Source: DASUAS01 sp963841415
GTDB lineage: Bacteria > Actinomycetota > Acidimicrobiia > IMCC26256 > DASPTH01
Reading direction: 5' to 3'
Length of the DNA: 64,000 bases
NCBI GenBank assembly: GCA_963841415.1
Contig: CAWJCN010000004.1
Span: 124,001-188,000 of the forward strand
Every line of letters begins with the position of its first letter. Within the stretch, counting starts at the first letter, position 1. Shown piece by piece: positions 36,563-44,496 of the stretch. The notes under the pieces were generated by a model. The model saw only the letters and a program-made list of their open reading frames with translations, was not told the DNA's origin and ran no database searches. Position numbers and translations under genes: made by a program.

Positions 36563-36814
36563 GTGACTCCGACAGAGATTCCGCGCCGACGAACGCCCGA
36601 CGCCTCGATCGTTGCTCGCGTCCTGGATCTGGCGCGTGACGGTCGGTTGCCGGCCGACGACGGTGCCGACCATCTTCGGCGACTGGCCGGCAACGAGCGG
36701 GCGCTCCTGGAAGCCGCGCTCGCCGACCTCCCGGTGGCATCCGACGCCGAGCCGCCGGTGGAATGCGCCCGGAGCCCCCTGCACCGGGCGCTCGTCGCGC
36801 GCACCGTCACCTGA
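36563..36814 (+). CDS. small hypothetical protein
   Basis: An 83-residue protein (VTPTEIPRRRTPDASIVARV...) with helices around LDLARDGRLPADDGADHLRRL and NERALLEAALADL. GTG 36563 has AGGG upstream. It is divergent from the ABC operon, so boxes H1/H2 could also act on it from 195 bp. No family recognised. Confidence 0.5.
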   Translation: MTPTEIPRRRTPDASIVARVLDLARDGRLPADDGADHLRRLAGNERALLEAALADLPVASDAEPPVECARSPLHRALVARTVT

Positions 36815-36908
36815 GTCCACGACAACGCCCGCAGCGGAGCGAAGACTTCGCGGTCGCATCCCGGCGCGAGCTCAGAAGCGGACGTTCAGGACGAGCGGGA
36901 GTGCCGCG

Positions 36909-37634
36909 TCACTGCTCGGGATCCGAGCTCGTGATCATGTCGCGGACGCGGGCGCGGAAGACGCGCCAGCGACGCTCGTTGTCGTTGTCGAGCCCGGCGG
37001 AATCGCTCAAGAGGTCGGCGGCATGGCTGATGATCTCGGCCGCGCTGTAGGGCAGCTTCGCGGACTCGTGCTGGTCGGCGAGGTCATGCCGAAGGCCCGC
37101 GGGAGAGAAGTCCACACGCTCGAGGATGTCGACGGAACGCTGCAGCAGCCTCCCGACGAGGCTGCTGAGGGTGGCCGCCTGCCAATCGTTGGCGATGACC
37201 CGATGCCGCGCTCCGAGCACATCTGCGAGGTCGCCGAGATCGAGGAGCGCCTCGGCGGCGGCCCACGAGGCTTCCATCGCGGCGGCGAGCCACTCGCCCG
37301 TCTCGGTGGCGTCCTGCGTGAGCACATGGAGATCGCGCTTCAGCTTCCCGATCTCCGCCGGCTCTCCTTCTCCCTCCATGAACAAGATGCCGTCGAGCTG
37401 CACCGCAACTGCCGCGTTGAGATCGGGAGCGCCCTCGAACGGGCTGAGCGGAGCGCGGTCCAACGGCGCGGTCGTTGTCCACCGGTCGGCCAGCGCGAGC
37501 AGGCTGCGGGCGTGCCGCTGCAGCACGACGGCCTGTTCCCTCGGTGCAGACGCGTAGTACTTCTCGTGCTCCCGATGGAACCGCGAGAGGTTCATGATCG
37601 CGGCGATCAGCGGCGACGAAGCGTCCTGAGTCAT
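36909..37634 (-). CDS. all-helical hypothetical protein
   Basis: A 241-residue soluble protein, largely alpha-helical: SRFHREHEKYYASAPREQAV, LKRDLHVLTQDATETGEWLA, ASWAAAEALLDLGDLADVLG. No signal peptide, membrane helix or motif. ATG 37634 has GGAGGG upstream; the gene follows the haem-binding gene by 7 bp and shares its promoter. Function unknown. Confidence 0.6.
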   Translation of the reverse strand: MTQDASSPLIAAIMNLSRFHREHEKYYASAPREQAVVLQRHARSLLALADRWTTTAPLDRAPLSPFEGAPDLNAAVAVQLDGILFMEGEGEPAEIGKLKRDLHVLTQDATETGEWLAAAMEASWAAAEALLDLGDLADVLGARHRVIANDWQAATLSSLVGRLLQRSVDILERVDFSPAGLRHDLADQHESAKLPYSAAEIISHAADLLSDSAGLDNDNERRWRVFRARVRDMITSSDPEQ

Positions 37635-37641
37635 GGCGCTG

Positions 37642-38097
37642 TCACCCTCCGCCGCGGCCACAGTTCCAGCCCTGCAGGGTCGTGCGCAGGCCCGATGCCA
37701 GCGCCTTGCGCTGTTGCGATGTCAGCTTGGCGCCGGAGTGCAGACCGAACCAGGTGTAGTAGCTCGGTGGCATCGAGCGGTTCGTCACCGTCTCCGCCGC
37801 GTCACCGCTCTCCCCGCCGGAGCGCCGAGTGCACTCCGAGAAGTTCAACGCGTTGCGACCATCCTTGACGTGGTTGGTGATCCACCACGAGACCGGCGCG
37901 ATGTCCTCCCACCAGTACGTCGCAGTGTCGTTGCTGTGACAGTCGAAGCATGCAGCCGACGCCAATTGTCGCGTCTGCGGGCTGTCCCAGGTGGGCTCGT
38001 GGTGGGCCGAGGGATTGTCGACGCGGTACGGCACGAGCTGGATGAAGCCGAAGAGCACCACGAGACCGATGCCGGCGTAGAGCAGGAACCGTTTCAT
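37642..38097 (-). CDS. haem-binding domain (cytochrome-like) membrane-anchored protein
   Basis: A 151-residue protein: a signal anchor (MKRFLLYAGIGLVVLFGFIQL), then the haem motif CFDCHSND and VSWWITNHVKDGRNALNFSE typical of Haem_bd proteins, with the MPPSYYTWFGLHS region near the end. It probably carries a c-type haem on the outer face of the membrane. It could act in redox sensing or electron transfer. The promoter region has boxes J1-J3 and a strong hairpin. Confidence 0.8.
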   Translation of the reverse strand: MKRFLLYAGIGLVVLFGFIQLVPYRVDNPSAHHEPTWDSPQTRQLASAACFDCHSNDTATYWWEDIAPVSWWITNHVKDGRNALNFSECTRRSGGESGDAAETVTNRSMPPSYYTWFGLHSGAKLTSQQRKALASGLRTTLQGWNCGRGGG

Positions 38098-38132
38098 GAG
38101 CGCATTGTCGCCATTCCGCAATTGGCGTCCCA

Positions 38133-38148
38133 GAGGCGAAGGTCCTCC
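38133..38148 (-). promoter_or_regulatory. DosR-like box J1, weak
   Basis: GAGGCGAAGGTCCTCC; the minus strand gives AGGACCTTCGCCTC, keeping the GGACCTTCG core. It is 35-50 bp upstream of the haem-binding gene. Confidence 0.45.
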
Positions 38149-38171
38149 GCGCCTCGCCGTCGCGAAGAGGC

Positions 38172-38198
38172 CCCCCGGGGAGCGTTCCGCCCCGGGGG
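38172..38198. promoter_or_regulatory. GC hairpin overlapping a DosR-like box
   Basis: A perfect 9-bp stem, CCCCCGGGG (38172-38180) with CCCCGGGGG (38190-38198), around a 9-nt loop. There is no T-run after it, so it is not a classic terminator. It lies in the leader of the haem-binding gene and overlaps box J2. Confidence 0.55.
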
Positions 38199-38209
38199 AC
38201 CTTCGGGCC
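38194..38209 (+). promoter_or_regulatory. DosR-like box J2
   Basis: GGGGGACCTTCGGGCC keeps the GGGACCTTCGG core. It shares its first five bases with the right arm of the hairpin. Confidence 0.45.
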
Positions 38210-38240
38210 GAAGTGTTCGGCTGGTCGAGTGTCGCGAAGG

Positions 38241-38693
38241 TCACGGCGCGGCACCAGGGACTTCGGTCCCCTTCGTGGATGTTCGACGGAAGATGTGCAG
38301 GCTCTGCGACGGACGCGCCGGTGGGGCGCCCTGGTCGCTCCAATCGACCCAGTCGGTGCCCGTCTCACCGAGGTAGGCGTTGATCGCGGTCCCGAGGGTC
38401 GGGAACAAGTGGTCGTCGCCGATGCGATCGCAGAGCCCGTACCGACGCAGCGCATCCTTGACCGGTCCCTTGAGCTCGGCGAGCGCGAGCGCGATGCGCT
38501 TCCCCTCGAGTTCGTCGAGCACGCGCCCCAGCACCTCGGCGCCGGTCGTGTCGACGTCGGTGATCCGCTCGGCTGCGATGACGACCCAACGGATCGGGTC
38601 CTCCCGGCCCGGGCGCAACTCTGGGCGAGCCTCCGCCCCGAGCGAGCTCGTTCTGTGAACGCGGACCGAACGACGAGTGAACAGTGGTGCCAT
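38241..38693 (-). pseudogene. orphan STAS domain, truncated SulP transporter
   Basis: A 150-residue frame beginning MAPLFTRRS. Its core WVVIAAERITDVDTTGAEVL, GKRIALALAELKGPVKDALR and DHLFPTLGTAINAY matches the C-terminal STAS domain of SulP anion permeases. APLF is where the domain starts in full-length SulP proteins, but no membrane part precedes it. It may be a remnant or a stand-alone regulatory STAS protein; its frame is intact and box K lies just upstream. Box J3 lies inside its 3' end. Confidence 0.6.
38256..38271. promoter_or_regulatory. DosR-like box J3
   Basis: AGGGACTTCGGTCCCC contains a complete palindrome, GGGAC-TTCG-GTCCC, and matches all but one fixed consensus position. It lies within the 3' end of the STAS frame, 160 bp upstream of the haem-binding gene. 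Confidence 0.65.
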
Positions 38694-38705
38694 GAAGGCC
38701 CACTC

Positions 38706-38721
38706 AGGACGTTCGTCCCTG
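38706..38721. promoter_or_regulatory. DosR-like box K
   Basis: AGGACGTTCGTCCCTG holds the palindrome GGACG-TT-CGTCC. It lies between the STAS gene (13 bp from its start) and the operon starting at 38781 (60 bp away), so it should drive the trehalose-phosphoketolase-acetate kinase run. Confidence 0.65.
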
Positions 38722-38780
38722 TGCCGGGCGGCCCGCACAGGACACGATCGTTCGACCGGCCCTGAACGGAGGCGACTGCC

Positions 38781-39440
38781 ATGTCGAGCGACACGAAGTC
38801 CATGGAGGCGCAGCACGCGCTGATGCAGAAGGCGATCGCTAATCGGCTCGAAGGTGAGTTCGGCAGTCTGTTCACGCGCGTCACGCTGCAGCACTACGTC
38901 GACGACTCCTACGCTCAGCTGGCCGCCAAAGCCACCATGCGCACACATATTCCTGCATTTGTCGAACGGTTCGCCGCGCACCGTCTCCAGGCACTCGCCC
39001 AGACCAGCGGGCTGGTCACCGGGCACCCACCCGAGGTGTTGTTCGTCTGCGAACGCAACGATGCGCTTTCGCAGATTGCGGCAGCACTCTTCAACGCGAA
39101 GGCGGGAGGTCGCGCCCATGGCCATTCGGCTGGCACCGTGCCGGCAGGCGAATTGCTCGAAGAAGCCATGCACGTGCTGTACGAGGTCGGCCTGGATCCG
39201 ATCGAAGCGTTCCCGATGCCCGTGAGCCGCGAGATCGAGAATGCCGCCGATGTCATCGTGACGCTCGACGCGCAAGACGACATCTTCGTCATGGACGGCA
39301 AGCGTTTCGTGGCGTGGCGGCTCGCCGATCGTCGCGGTGACGGACTTGATGGATATCGCTCGATGCGTGACGAACTGAGCGAGAAGATTGATACCCTCGT
39401 CGCCGAGATCGCTCCGGCAACTCAGGGAGTGGCGTGTTAG
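38781..39440 (+). CDS. ArsC/LMW-phosphatase-like protein lacking catalytic residues
   Basis: A 219-residue protein: an N-terminal three-helix bundle (about 15-75), then a low-molecular-weight phosphatase/arsenate reductase fold with VLFVCERNDALSQIAAALF. Active members have CxxNxxRS; here the Arg is Leu (C-E-R-N-D-A-L-S). The later reducing-Cys region reads VIVTLDAQDDIFVMDGKRF without Cys. So it keeps the nucleophile Cys but probably not activity, and may be a sensor or scaffold. AACGGAGG upstream supports the ATG; it overlaps the next gene. Confidence 0.75.
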   Translation: MSSDTKSMEAQHALMQKAIANRLEGEFGSLFTRVTLQHYVDDSYAQLAAKATMRTHIPAFVERFAAHRLQALAQTSGLVTGHPPEVLFVCERNDALSQIAAALFNAKAGGRAHGHSAGTVPAGELLEEAMHVLYEVGLDPIEAFPMPVSREIENAADVIVTLDAQDDIFVMDGKRFVAWRLADRRGDGLDGYRSMRDELSEKIDTLVAEIAPATQGVAC

Positions 39441-40945
39441 CGAGCGTCGAGGTTGGTTCGCAATTCGTCGACTCTTACGAGTTGAGCGCAGGCGCGGAGG
39501 TGATTGCGGGGCTGCGCGAGTTGGCCCGGCCTCTGCGGGGTGTGCGGGTGCTGCACGTGAGTGCGACACCGTACGGAGGTGGCGTCGCGGAGATTCTGCG
39601 TTCCGAGATTCCGCTGTTGCGGGATCTCGGTCTGGTCGCCGATTGGAAGCTCATCAGCGGCGACGACGCGTTCTTCGCGGTGACGAAGGCGATGCACAAC
39701 GGGCTTCAAGGCTCGCTCGAAGGTTTGGATCCGGACGACGAGCGTCGGTATCTCAGCCAATCGGCCTACAACGCCGAGTTGCTCGACGACGAGACGTACG
39801 ACGTGGTCATCGTCCACGATCCCCAGCCCCTCGCGCTGCTCGAGCTCCACGGCCGAGGCGACAGCCGATGGATCTGGCGTTGCCACATCGACACCTCGGA
39901 GCCGAACTCCCAGGTCTGGGAGTTTCTGGCGCCGTTCCTCGTCCGGTATGACGCCGCCGTCTTCACGTTGGGTGGCTTCGTTCCACCTGCCTTCCCCGTC
40001 GAGCGCGTCGAGATCATCCCGCCCGCGATCGACCCGCTGAGCCCGAAGAACCTCGAGCTGGGCTCGGTGCTCACGGACCGCGTCCTCGGATGGATCGGCG
40101 TCGACACCACGCGCCCGCTCGTGACGCAGATCTCGCGCTTCGACCCGTGGAAGGATCCCCTCGGGGTGATCAACGCCTATCGCCTCGTCAAGCAGGAGAT
40201 GAGGGACGTTCAGCTCGCGCTCGTCGGTTCGATGGCGCTCGACGACCCTCAAGGCTGGGACATCTACGACGAGATCCAAGATGCAACGCGCGATGATCCC
40301 GACATCCATGTCTTCACGAACCTGACGGGAGTCGGCAACATCGAGGTCAACGCCTTCCAGCGGCGCGCCCAGGTCGTGATCCAGAAGTCGGTCCGGGAAG
40401 GGTTCGGGCTGGTTGTCTCCGAGTCTCTTTGGAAGGGCACTCCCGTCGTCGCGGGCCGCGCAGGGGGAATACCGCTGCAACTCCAAGACGGTAAGGGCGG
40501 CTACCTCGTCGACTCGGTCGAAGAATGCGCACAACGGGTGCTCGAGCTACTGAGGGATCCCGAGCTGCGCCGCTCACTCGGCGCACATGGTCGTTCACTC
40601 GTTCACGACAGGTTTCTCCTCACCCGTCTCCTCGCCGACGAGCTGCGGCTGTACGCGTCGGTCCTGGGCACCCAACCCCGCGAGGTTCCAGGCACGCTCG
40701 TCGGCTTCTCCGGCGAGCGTCGCGATCCGGTGTGTGGCATGCGGATCGATCCGGTCGGCGCCCGGCACCTCGACTACGACAACCGAGACTTCTACTTCTG
40801 CTCGCGCAACTGCGAAGACGAGTTCGCGCATGACCCGGAGCGCTTCCTCCGCGCCGCGCATCGCCACCCGACGAGCGGGATCACGAGTCGATGGACGGCG
40901 AGCCGTCGCGCGCACGGCTCGCGCACGCCGAACGCACCGACGTAG
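39434..40945 (+). CDS. treT: trehalose synthase TreT (GT4) with C-terminal YHS domain
   Basis: A 503-residue protein. Residues 1-415 form a GT-B glycosyltransferase of the TreT type: VLHVSATPYGGGVAEILRSE, RWIWRCHIDTSEPN, VTQISRFDPWKDPLGVI and QKSVREGFGLVVSESLWKGT. It would join NDP-glucose and glucose to make trehalose. Residues about 435-480 are a YHS metal-binding domain (RDPVCGMRIDPVGARHLDYD, then FYFCSRNCEDEF). This fusion is unusual. GTG 39434 overlaps the previous stop; phosphoketolase follows by 22 bp. Confidence 0.85.
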   Translation: MLASVEVGSQFVDSYELSAGAEVIAGLRELARPLRGVRVLHVSATPYGGGVAEILRSEIPLLRDLGLVADWKLISGDDAFFAVTKAMHNGLQGSLEGLDPDDERRYLSQSAYNAELLDDETYDVVIVHDPQPLALLELHGRGDSRWIWRCHIDTSEPNSQVWEFLAPFLVRYDAAVFTLGGFVPPAFPVERVEIIPPAIDPLSPKNLELGSVLTDRVLGWIGVDTTRPLVTQISRFDPWKDPLGVINAYRLVKQEMRDVQLALVGSMALDDPQGWDIYDEIQDATRDDPDIHVFTNLTGVGNIEVNAFQRRAQVVIQKSVREGFGLVVSESLWKGTPVVAGRAGGIPLQLQDGKGGYLVDSVEECAQRVLELLRDPELRRSLGAHGRSLVHDRFLLTRLLADELRLYASVLGTQPREVPGTLVGFSGERRDPVCGMRIDPVGARHLDYDNRDFYFCSRNCEDEFAHDPERFLRAAHRHPTSGITSRWTASRRAHGSRTPNAPT

Positions 40946-40967
40946 TGCGCGACCGAGTGGGGTTCCT

Positions 40968-43334
40968 ATGCAGCTCGTAGAGGGCGCGCCGTTGTCTCGC
41001 GACGAGCTCGACCGGATCGATGCCCATTGGAGAGCCGCCAACTACCTGTCTGCTGGGCAGATCTATCTGCTCGGCAACCCGTTGCTCGACGAACCGCTCG
41101 AGCCAGCGCACGTAAAACCCCGGCTGCTGGGCCACTGGGGAACGACGCCTGGTCTCAACTTCGTCTATGCGCACCTGAATCGCGTGATCGCGCGCCTCGA
41201 TCTCGACATGATCTACGTCACCGGCCCCGGCCATGGTGGTCCGGGTCTCCTGGCGAACACCTGGCTGGAGGGCACCTACTCGGAGATCTACCCGGACGTG
41301 TCGCTCGACCGTGCGGGCATGGCACGCCTGTTCCGACAGTTCTCGTTTCCCGGTGGCGTCCCGAGCCACACGGCACCCGAAACGCCGGGTTCGATCCACG
41401 AGGGCGGGGAACTGGGCTATTCGTTGTCGCACACGTTCGGTGCCGCGTTCGACAATCCCGATCTCATCGCCGCGTGCGTGATCGGGGACGGTGAGGCCGA
41501 GACGGGACCGCTGGCCACGAGTTGGCATTCCAACAAGTTCTTGGATCCGGTCGGCGACGGCGCGGTACTCCCGATCCTGCATCTCAACGGGTACAAGATC
41601 GCCAACCCGACGGTGCTCGCGCGCATCGGTGATGACGAACTCGACGCGCTACTGCGAGGCTACGGGTACGCGCCTTGTCTCGTCTCCGGCGATGATCCGG
41701 CCTTGATGCACCAGCAGATGGCCGCGGCGCTCGACCGAGCCGTCGACGAGATCCGCAGCGCCCAGCATGCTGCCCGCAGCGGCCGGCGCGGCCGGCCGCG
41801 GTGGCCGATGATCGTGCTGCGCACGCCGAAGGGCTGGACGGGACCGAAGGAAGTCGACGGCGTACCCGTCGAGGGGACATGGCGTGCCCATCAGGTGCCG
41901 CTCGCCGAGGTCCGGACCCGTGCCGACCACCGGGCGATGCTCGAGGACTGGATGCGCAGCTACCGGCCCGACGAGTTGTTCGATGACGCCGGCCGCCCTC
42001 GACCGAAGCTGACGGGCTGGCTCCCTCGTGGTGATCGCCGCATGGGTGCGAATCCGCATGCCAACGGCGGCCGGTTGCTGGATACCCTCGAGCTCCCCGA
42101 CTATCGCGACTACGGGGCCGCCGTGGACCAGCCGGGCCGGGACCGCTCCGAGCCGACCCGGGTGCTGGGTGGCTTCTTGCGCGACGTTGTGCGAGCAAAT
42201 GCTGACCGTCGGAACTTCCGGATCTTCGGGCCGGACGAGACCGAGTCGAACCGCCTCGGCGCGGTGTACGAAGCGACCGACAAGGTCTGGCAGGCGGAGG
42301 TGCTCCCGGTCGACGTTCACCTGGCGGGACACGGCCGCGTCGCCGAGATCCTCTCCGAACACACGTGCCAAGGCTGGTTGGAGGGGTACCTCCTCACCGG
42401 GCGTCACGGCCTCTTCTCCTGTTACGAGGCGTTCGTCCACATCGTCGACTCGATGTTCAATCAGCACGCCAAATGGCTCAAGGTCAGCCGTGAGCTCGAA
42501 TGGCGCCACTCCGTCGCGTCGTTGAACTACCTCCTCACGTCACACGTCTGGCAACAGGATCACAACGGTCTCTCGCACCAGGACCCCGGCTTCATCGACC
42601 ACGTCGTCAACAAGAAAGCAGACGTGATCCGCGTGTACCTCCCGCCGGACACGAACTGCCTGCTCTCGGTCGCGGACCACTGCCTGCGAAGCCACGACTA
42701 CGTCAACGTGATCGTCGCCGGCAAGCAACCCTCCTTCGACTGGCTCGCCATGGACGACGCGGTCCTGCATTCCGCGCGCGGTGTCGGCCTCTGGGAGTGG
42801 GCGAGCAACGATGAGGGTGAACCCGACGTCGTCATGGGTTGCGCCGGCGACGTCCCCACCCTCGAGACGTTGGCCGCCGTCGACCTCATGCGTCGACATC
42901 TGCCCGACCTCAAGGTTCGCGTGGTGAACGTCGTCGACCTGATGCGCCTCCAACCCGAGGCAGAACACCCCCACGGCATGCCCGACCGTGACTTCGACAC
43001 CCTGTTCACGACGAACAAGCCGATCATCTTCGCCTATCACGGCTATCCGTGGTTGATCCACCGTCTCACGTATCGGCGCGCCGGGCACCACAACCTGCAC
43101 GTGCGCGGCTACAAGGAAGAAGGCACGACCACCACTCCCTTCGACATGGTCGTCATGAACGACATGGACCGCTTCCATCTCGTCATGGACGTCATCGACC
43201 GCGTCCCCGGGCTCGGCCAGCGCGCCGCGAGCGTCCGTCAACTGATGGTCGACAAGCGAACCCAACATTGGGAATGGACGCGTGCAACCGGCGAAGATCT
43301 CCCCGAGGTCCGCGACTGGACCTGGTCACCATGA
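40968..43334 (+). CDS. xfp: xylulose-5-phosphate/fructose-6-phosphate phosphoketolase
   Basis: A 788-residue TPP enzyme of full family length. Signatures: LLGHWGTTPGLNFVYAHLNR, GPGHGGPGLLANTWLEGTY, SFPGGVPSHTAPETPGSIHE, VIGDGEAETGPLATSWHS and WLEGYLLTGRHGLFSCYEAF. It splits xylulose-5-P or fructose-6-P with phosphate into acetyl-phosphate plus a shorter sugar phosphate. Its stop overlaps the acetate kinase start (ATGA), the classic pairing that turns acetyl-phosphate into ATP. Confidence 0.95.
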   Translation: MQLVEGAPLSRDELDRIDAHWRAANYLSAGQIYLLGNPLLDEPLEPAHVKPRLLGHWGTTPGLNFVYAHLNRVIARLDLDMIYVTGPGHGGPGLLANTWLEGTYSEIYPDVSLDRAGMARLFRQFSFPGGVPSHTAPETPGSIHEGGELGYSLSHTFGAAFDNPDLIAACVIGDGEAETGPLATSWHSNKFLDPVGDGAVLPILHLNGYKIANPTVLARIGDDELDALLRGYGYAPCLVSGDDPALMHQQMAAALDRAVDEIRSAQHAARSGRRGRPRWPMIVLRTPKGWTGPKEVDGVPVEGTWRAHQVPLAEVRTRADHRAMLEDWMRSYRPDELFDDAGRPRPKLTGWLPRGDRRMGANPHANGGRLLDTLELPDYRDYGAAVDQPGRDRSEPTRVLGGFLRDVVRANADRRNFRIFGPDETESNRLGAVYEATDKVWQAEVLPVDVHLAGHGRVAEILSEHTCQGWLEGYLLTGRHGLFSCYEAFVHIVDSMFNQHAKWLKVSRELEWRHSVASLNYLLTSHVWQQDHNGLSHQDPGFIDHVVNKKADVIRVYLPPDTNCLLSVADHCLRSHDYVNVIVAGKQPSFDWLAMDDAVLHSARGVGLWEWASNDEGEPDVVMGCAGDVPTLETLAAVDLMRRHLPDLKVRVVNVVDLMRLQPEAEHPHGMPDRDFDTLFTTNKPIIFAYHGYPWLIHRLTYRRAGHHNLHVRGYKEEGTTTTPFDMVVMNDMDRFHLVMDVIDRVPGLGQRAASVRQLMVDKRTQHWEWTRATGEDLPEVRDWTWSP

Positions 43335-44430
43335 CACGAGTCCTGGTCGTCAACACCGGGTCGAGCAGCATGAAACTGCGCTTGCTCGGGGCCGACGACG
43401 TCGTGCTCGCCACCGCCGATGTCGACTCGACTGACAGCAACGACCTTTCGGAGCTCATCGCTCGATTCGCCGAGGGCTGCGCTTCCGTTGACGCGGTCGG
43501 CCATCGCGTCGTGCACGGCGGCCGCGACTTCGTCGAACCAGTCATGGTCGACGGGACCGTCGAACGACGCATCGTCGAGCTTGCGCCGCTCGCACCGTTG
43601 CACCAGCTCCAGGCGCTGGCGGGGATTCGCGCCGCGCGCTCGGTCCTCCCCCAAGTGCCGCAGGTCGCGTGCTTCGACACTGCCTTCCACGCAACGCTCC
43701 CAGCCCGCGCATCGACGTACCCGCTGCCGGAGACGTGGCGCGAGCGATGGCCGCTTCGACGCTTCGGGTTCCACGGGCTCTCCCACGCCTACGTCGCACA
43801 ACGCGCCGCGCTGATCGCCGGCCTCCCGACTCGCGGGCTGCGCGTAGTCAGCTGCCACCTCGGTTCAGGTGCCTCGCTCTGCGCGATCTCCGACGGTCGG
43901 TCCGTCGACACGACCGGCGGATTCACACCCCTCGAAGGACTCGTCATGCGCACCCGGTCTGGATCGATCGACCCGGGTCTCGTGCTCTGGCTCATCGAGC
44001 AGGGTGGCCTGAGCGCAGCTCGCGTCGATCAAGGTCTCGAACACGAATCAGGCCTCGCCGGTCTGGCCGGCGGCACCGGCGATCTCCGCGACATCATCCG
44101 CCGCGTGATCGTGGAGACGAACGAGCGATCCTGGCGTTCGACGTCTACGTGCATCGGCTTCGGCGCGAGATCGCGGCGATGACCGCCTCGCTCGGCGGTC
44201 TCGACGTCATCGCCTTCACTGGTGGCGTCGGCGAACACGCGCCCGCGGTACGAGCGGCCACCGCCGAAGGGCTCGCCTACCTCGGCATCTCACTCGACGA
44301 CGACGAGAACGCGGTCGCGACCATCGATGCCGACATCAGCGCACCAGAAGCGACGGTCAGAACCGTCGTGGTCACGGCTCGAGAAGACCTCGAGATCGCC
44401 CGTCAGGTGCGAGCGACGCTACGAAGATGA
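43331..44430 (+). CDS. ackA: acetate kinase, frameshifted in this sequence
   Basis: About 365 residues in two frames. The first has the start VLVVNTGSSSMKLRLL, the catalytic region VACFDTAFHATLP, RRFGFHGLSHAYV and VVSCHLGSGASL. The second, from about 44110, has AILAFDVYVHRLRREIAAMT and IAFTGGVGEHAPAVR. One indel near 44100-44120 would restore it. It converts acetyl-phosphate and ADP to acetate and ATP, next to phosphoketolase. Confidence 0.85.
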
Positions 44431-44496
44431 GAGCGACCGTCCAAGCAATCGCTCATGCCGTCGTCATCGCCGTTTGAGAGCCGCTGCTGTCGCGGC

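Noticed and set aside
38172..38198. GC hairpin as a rho-independent terminator
   Set aside because: No U-run follows on either strand and it lies upstream, not downstream, of the haem-binding gene.
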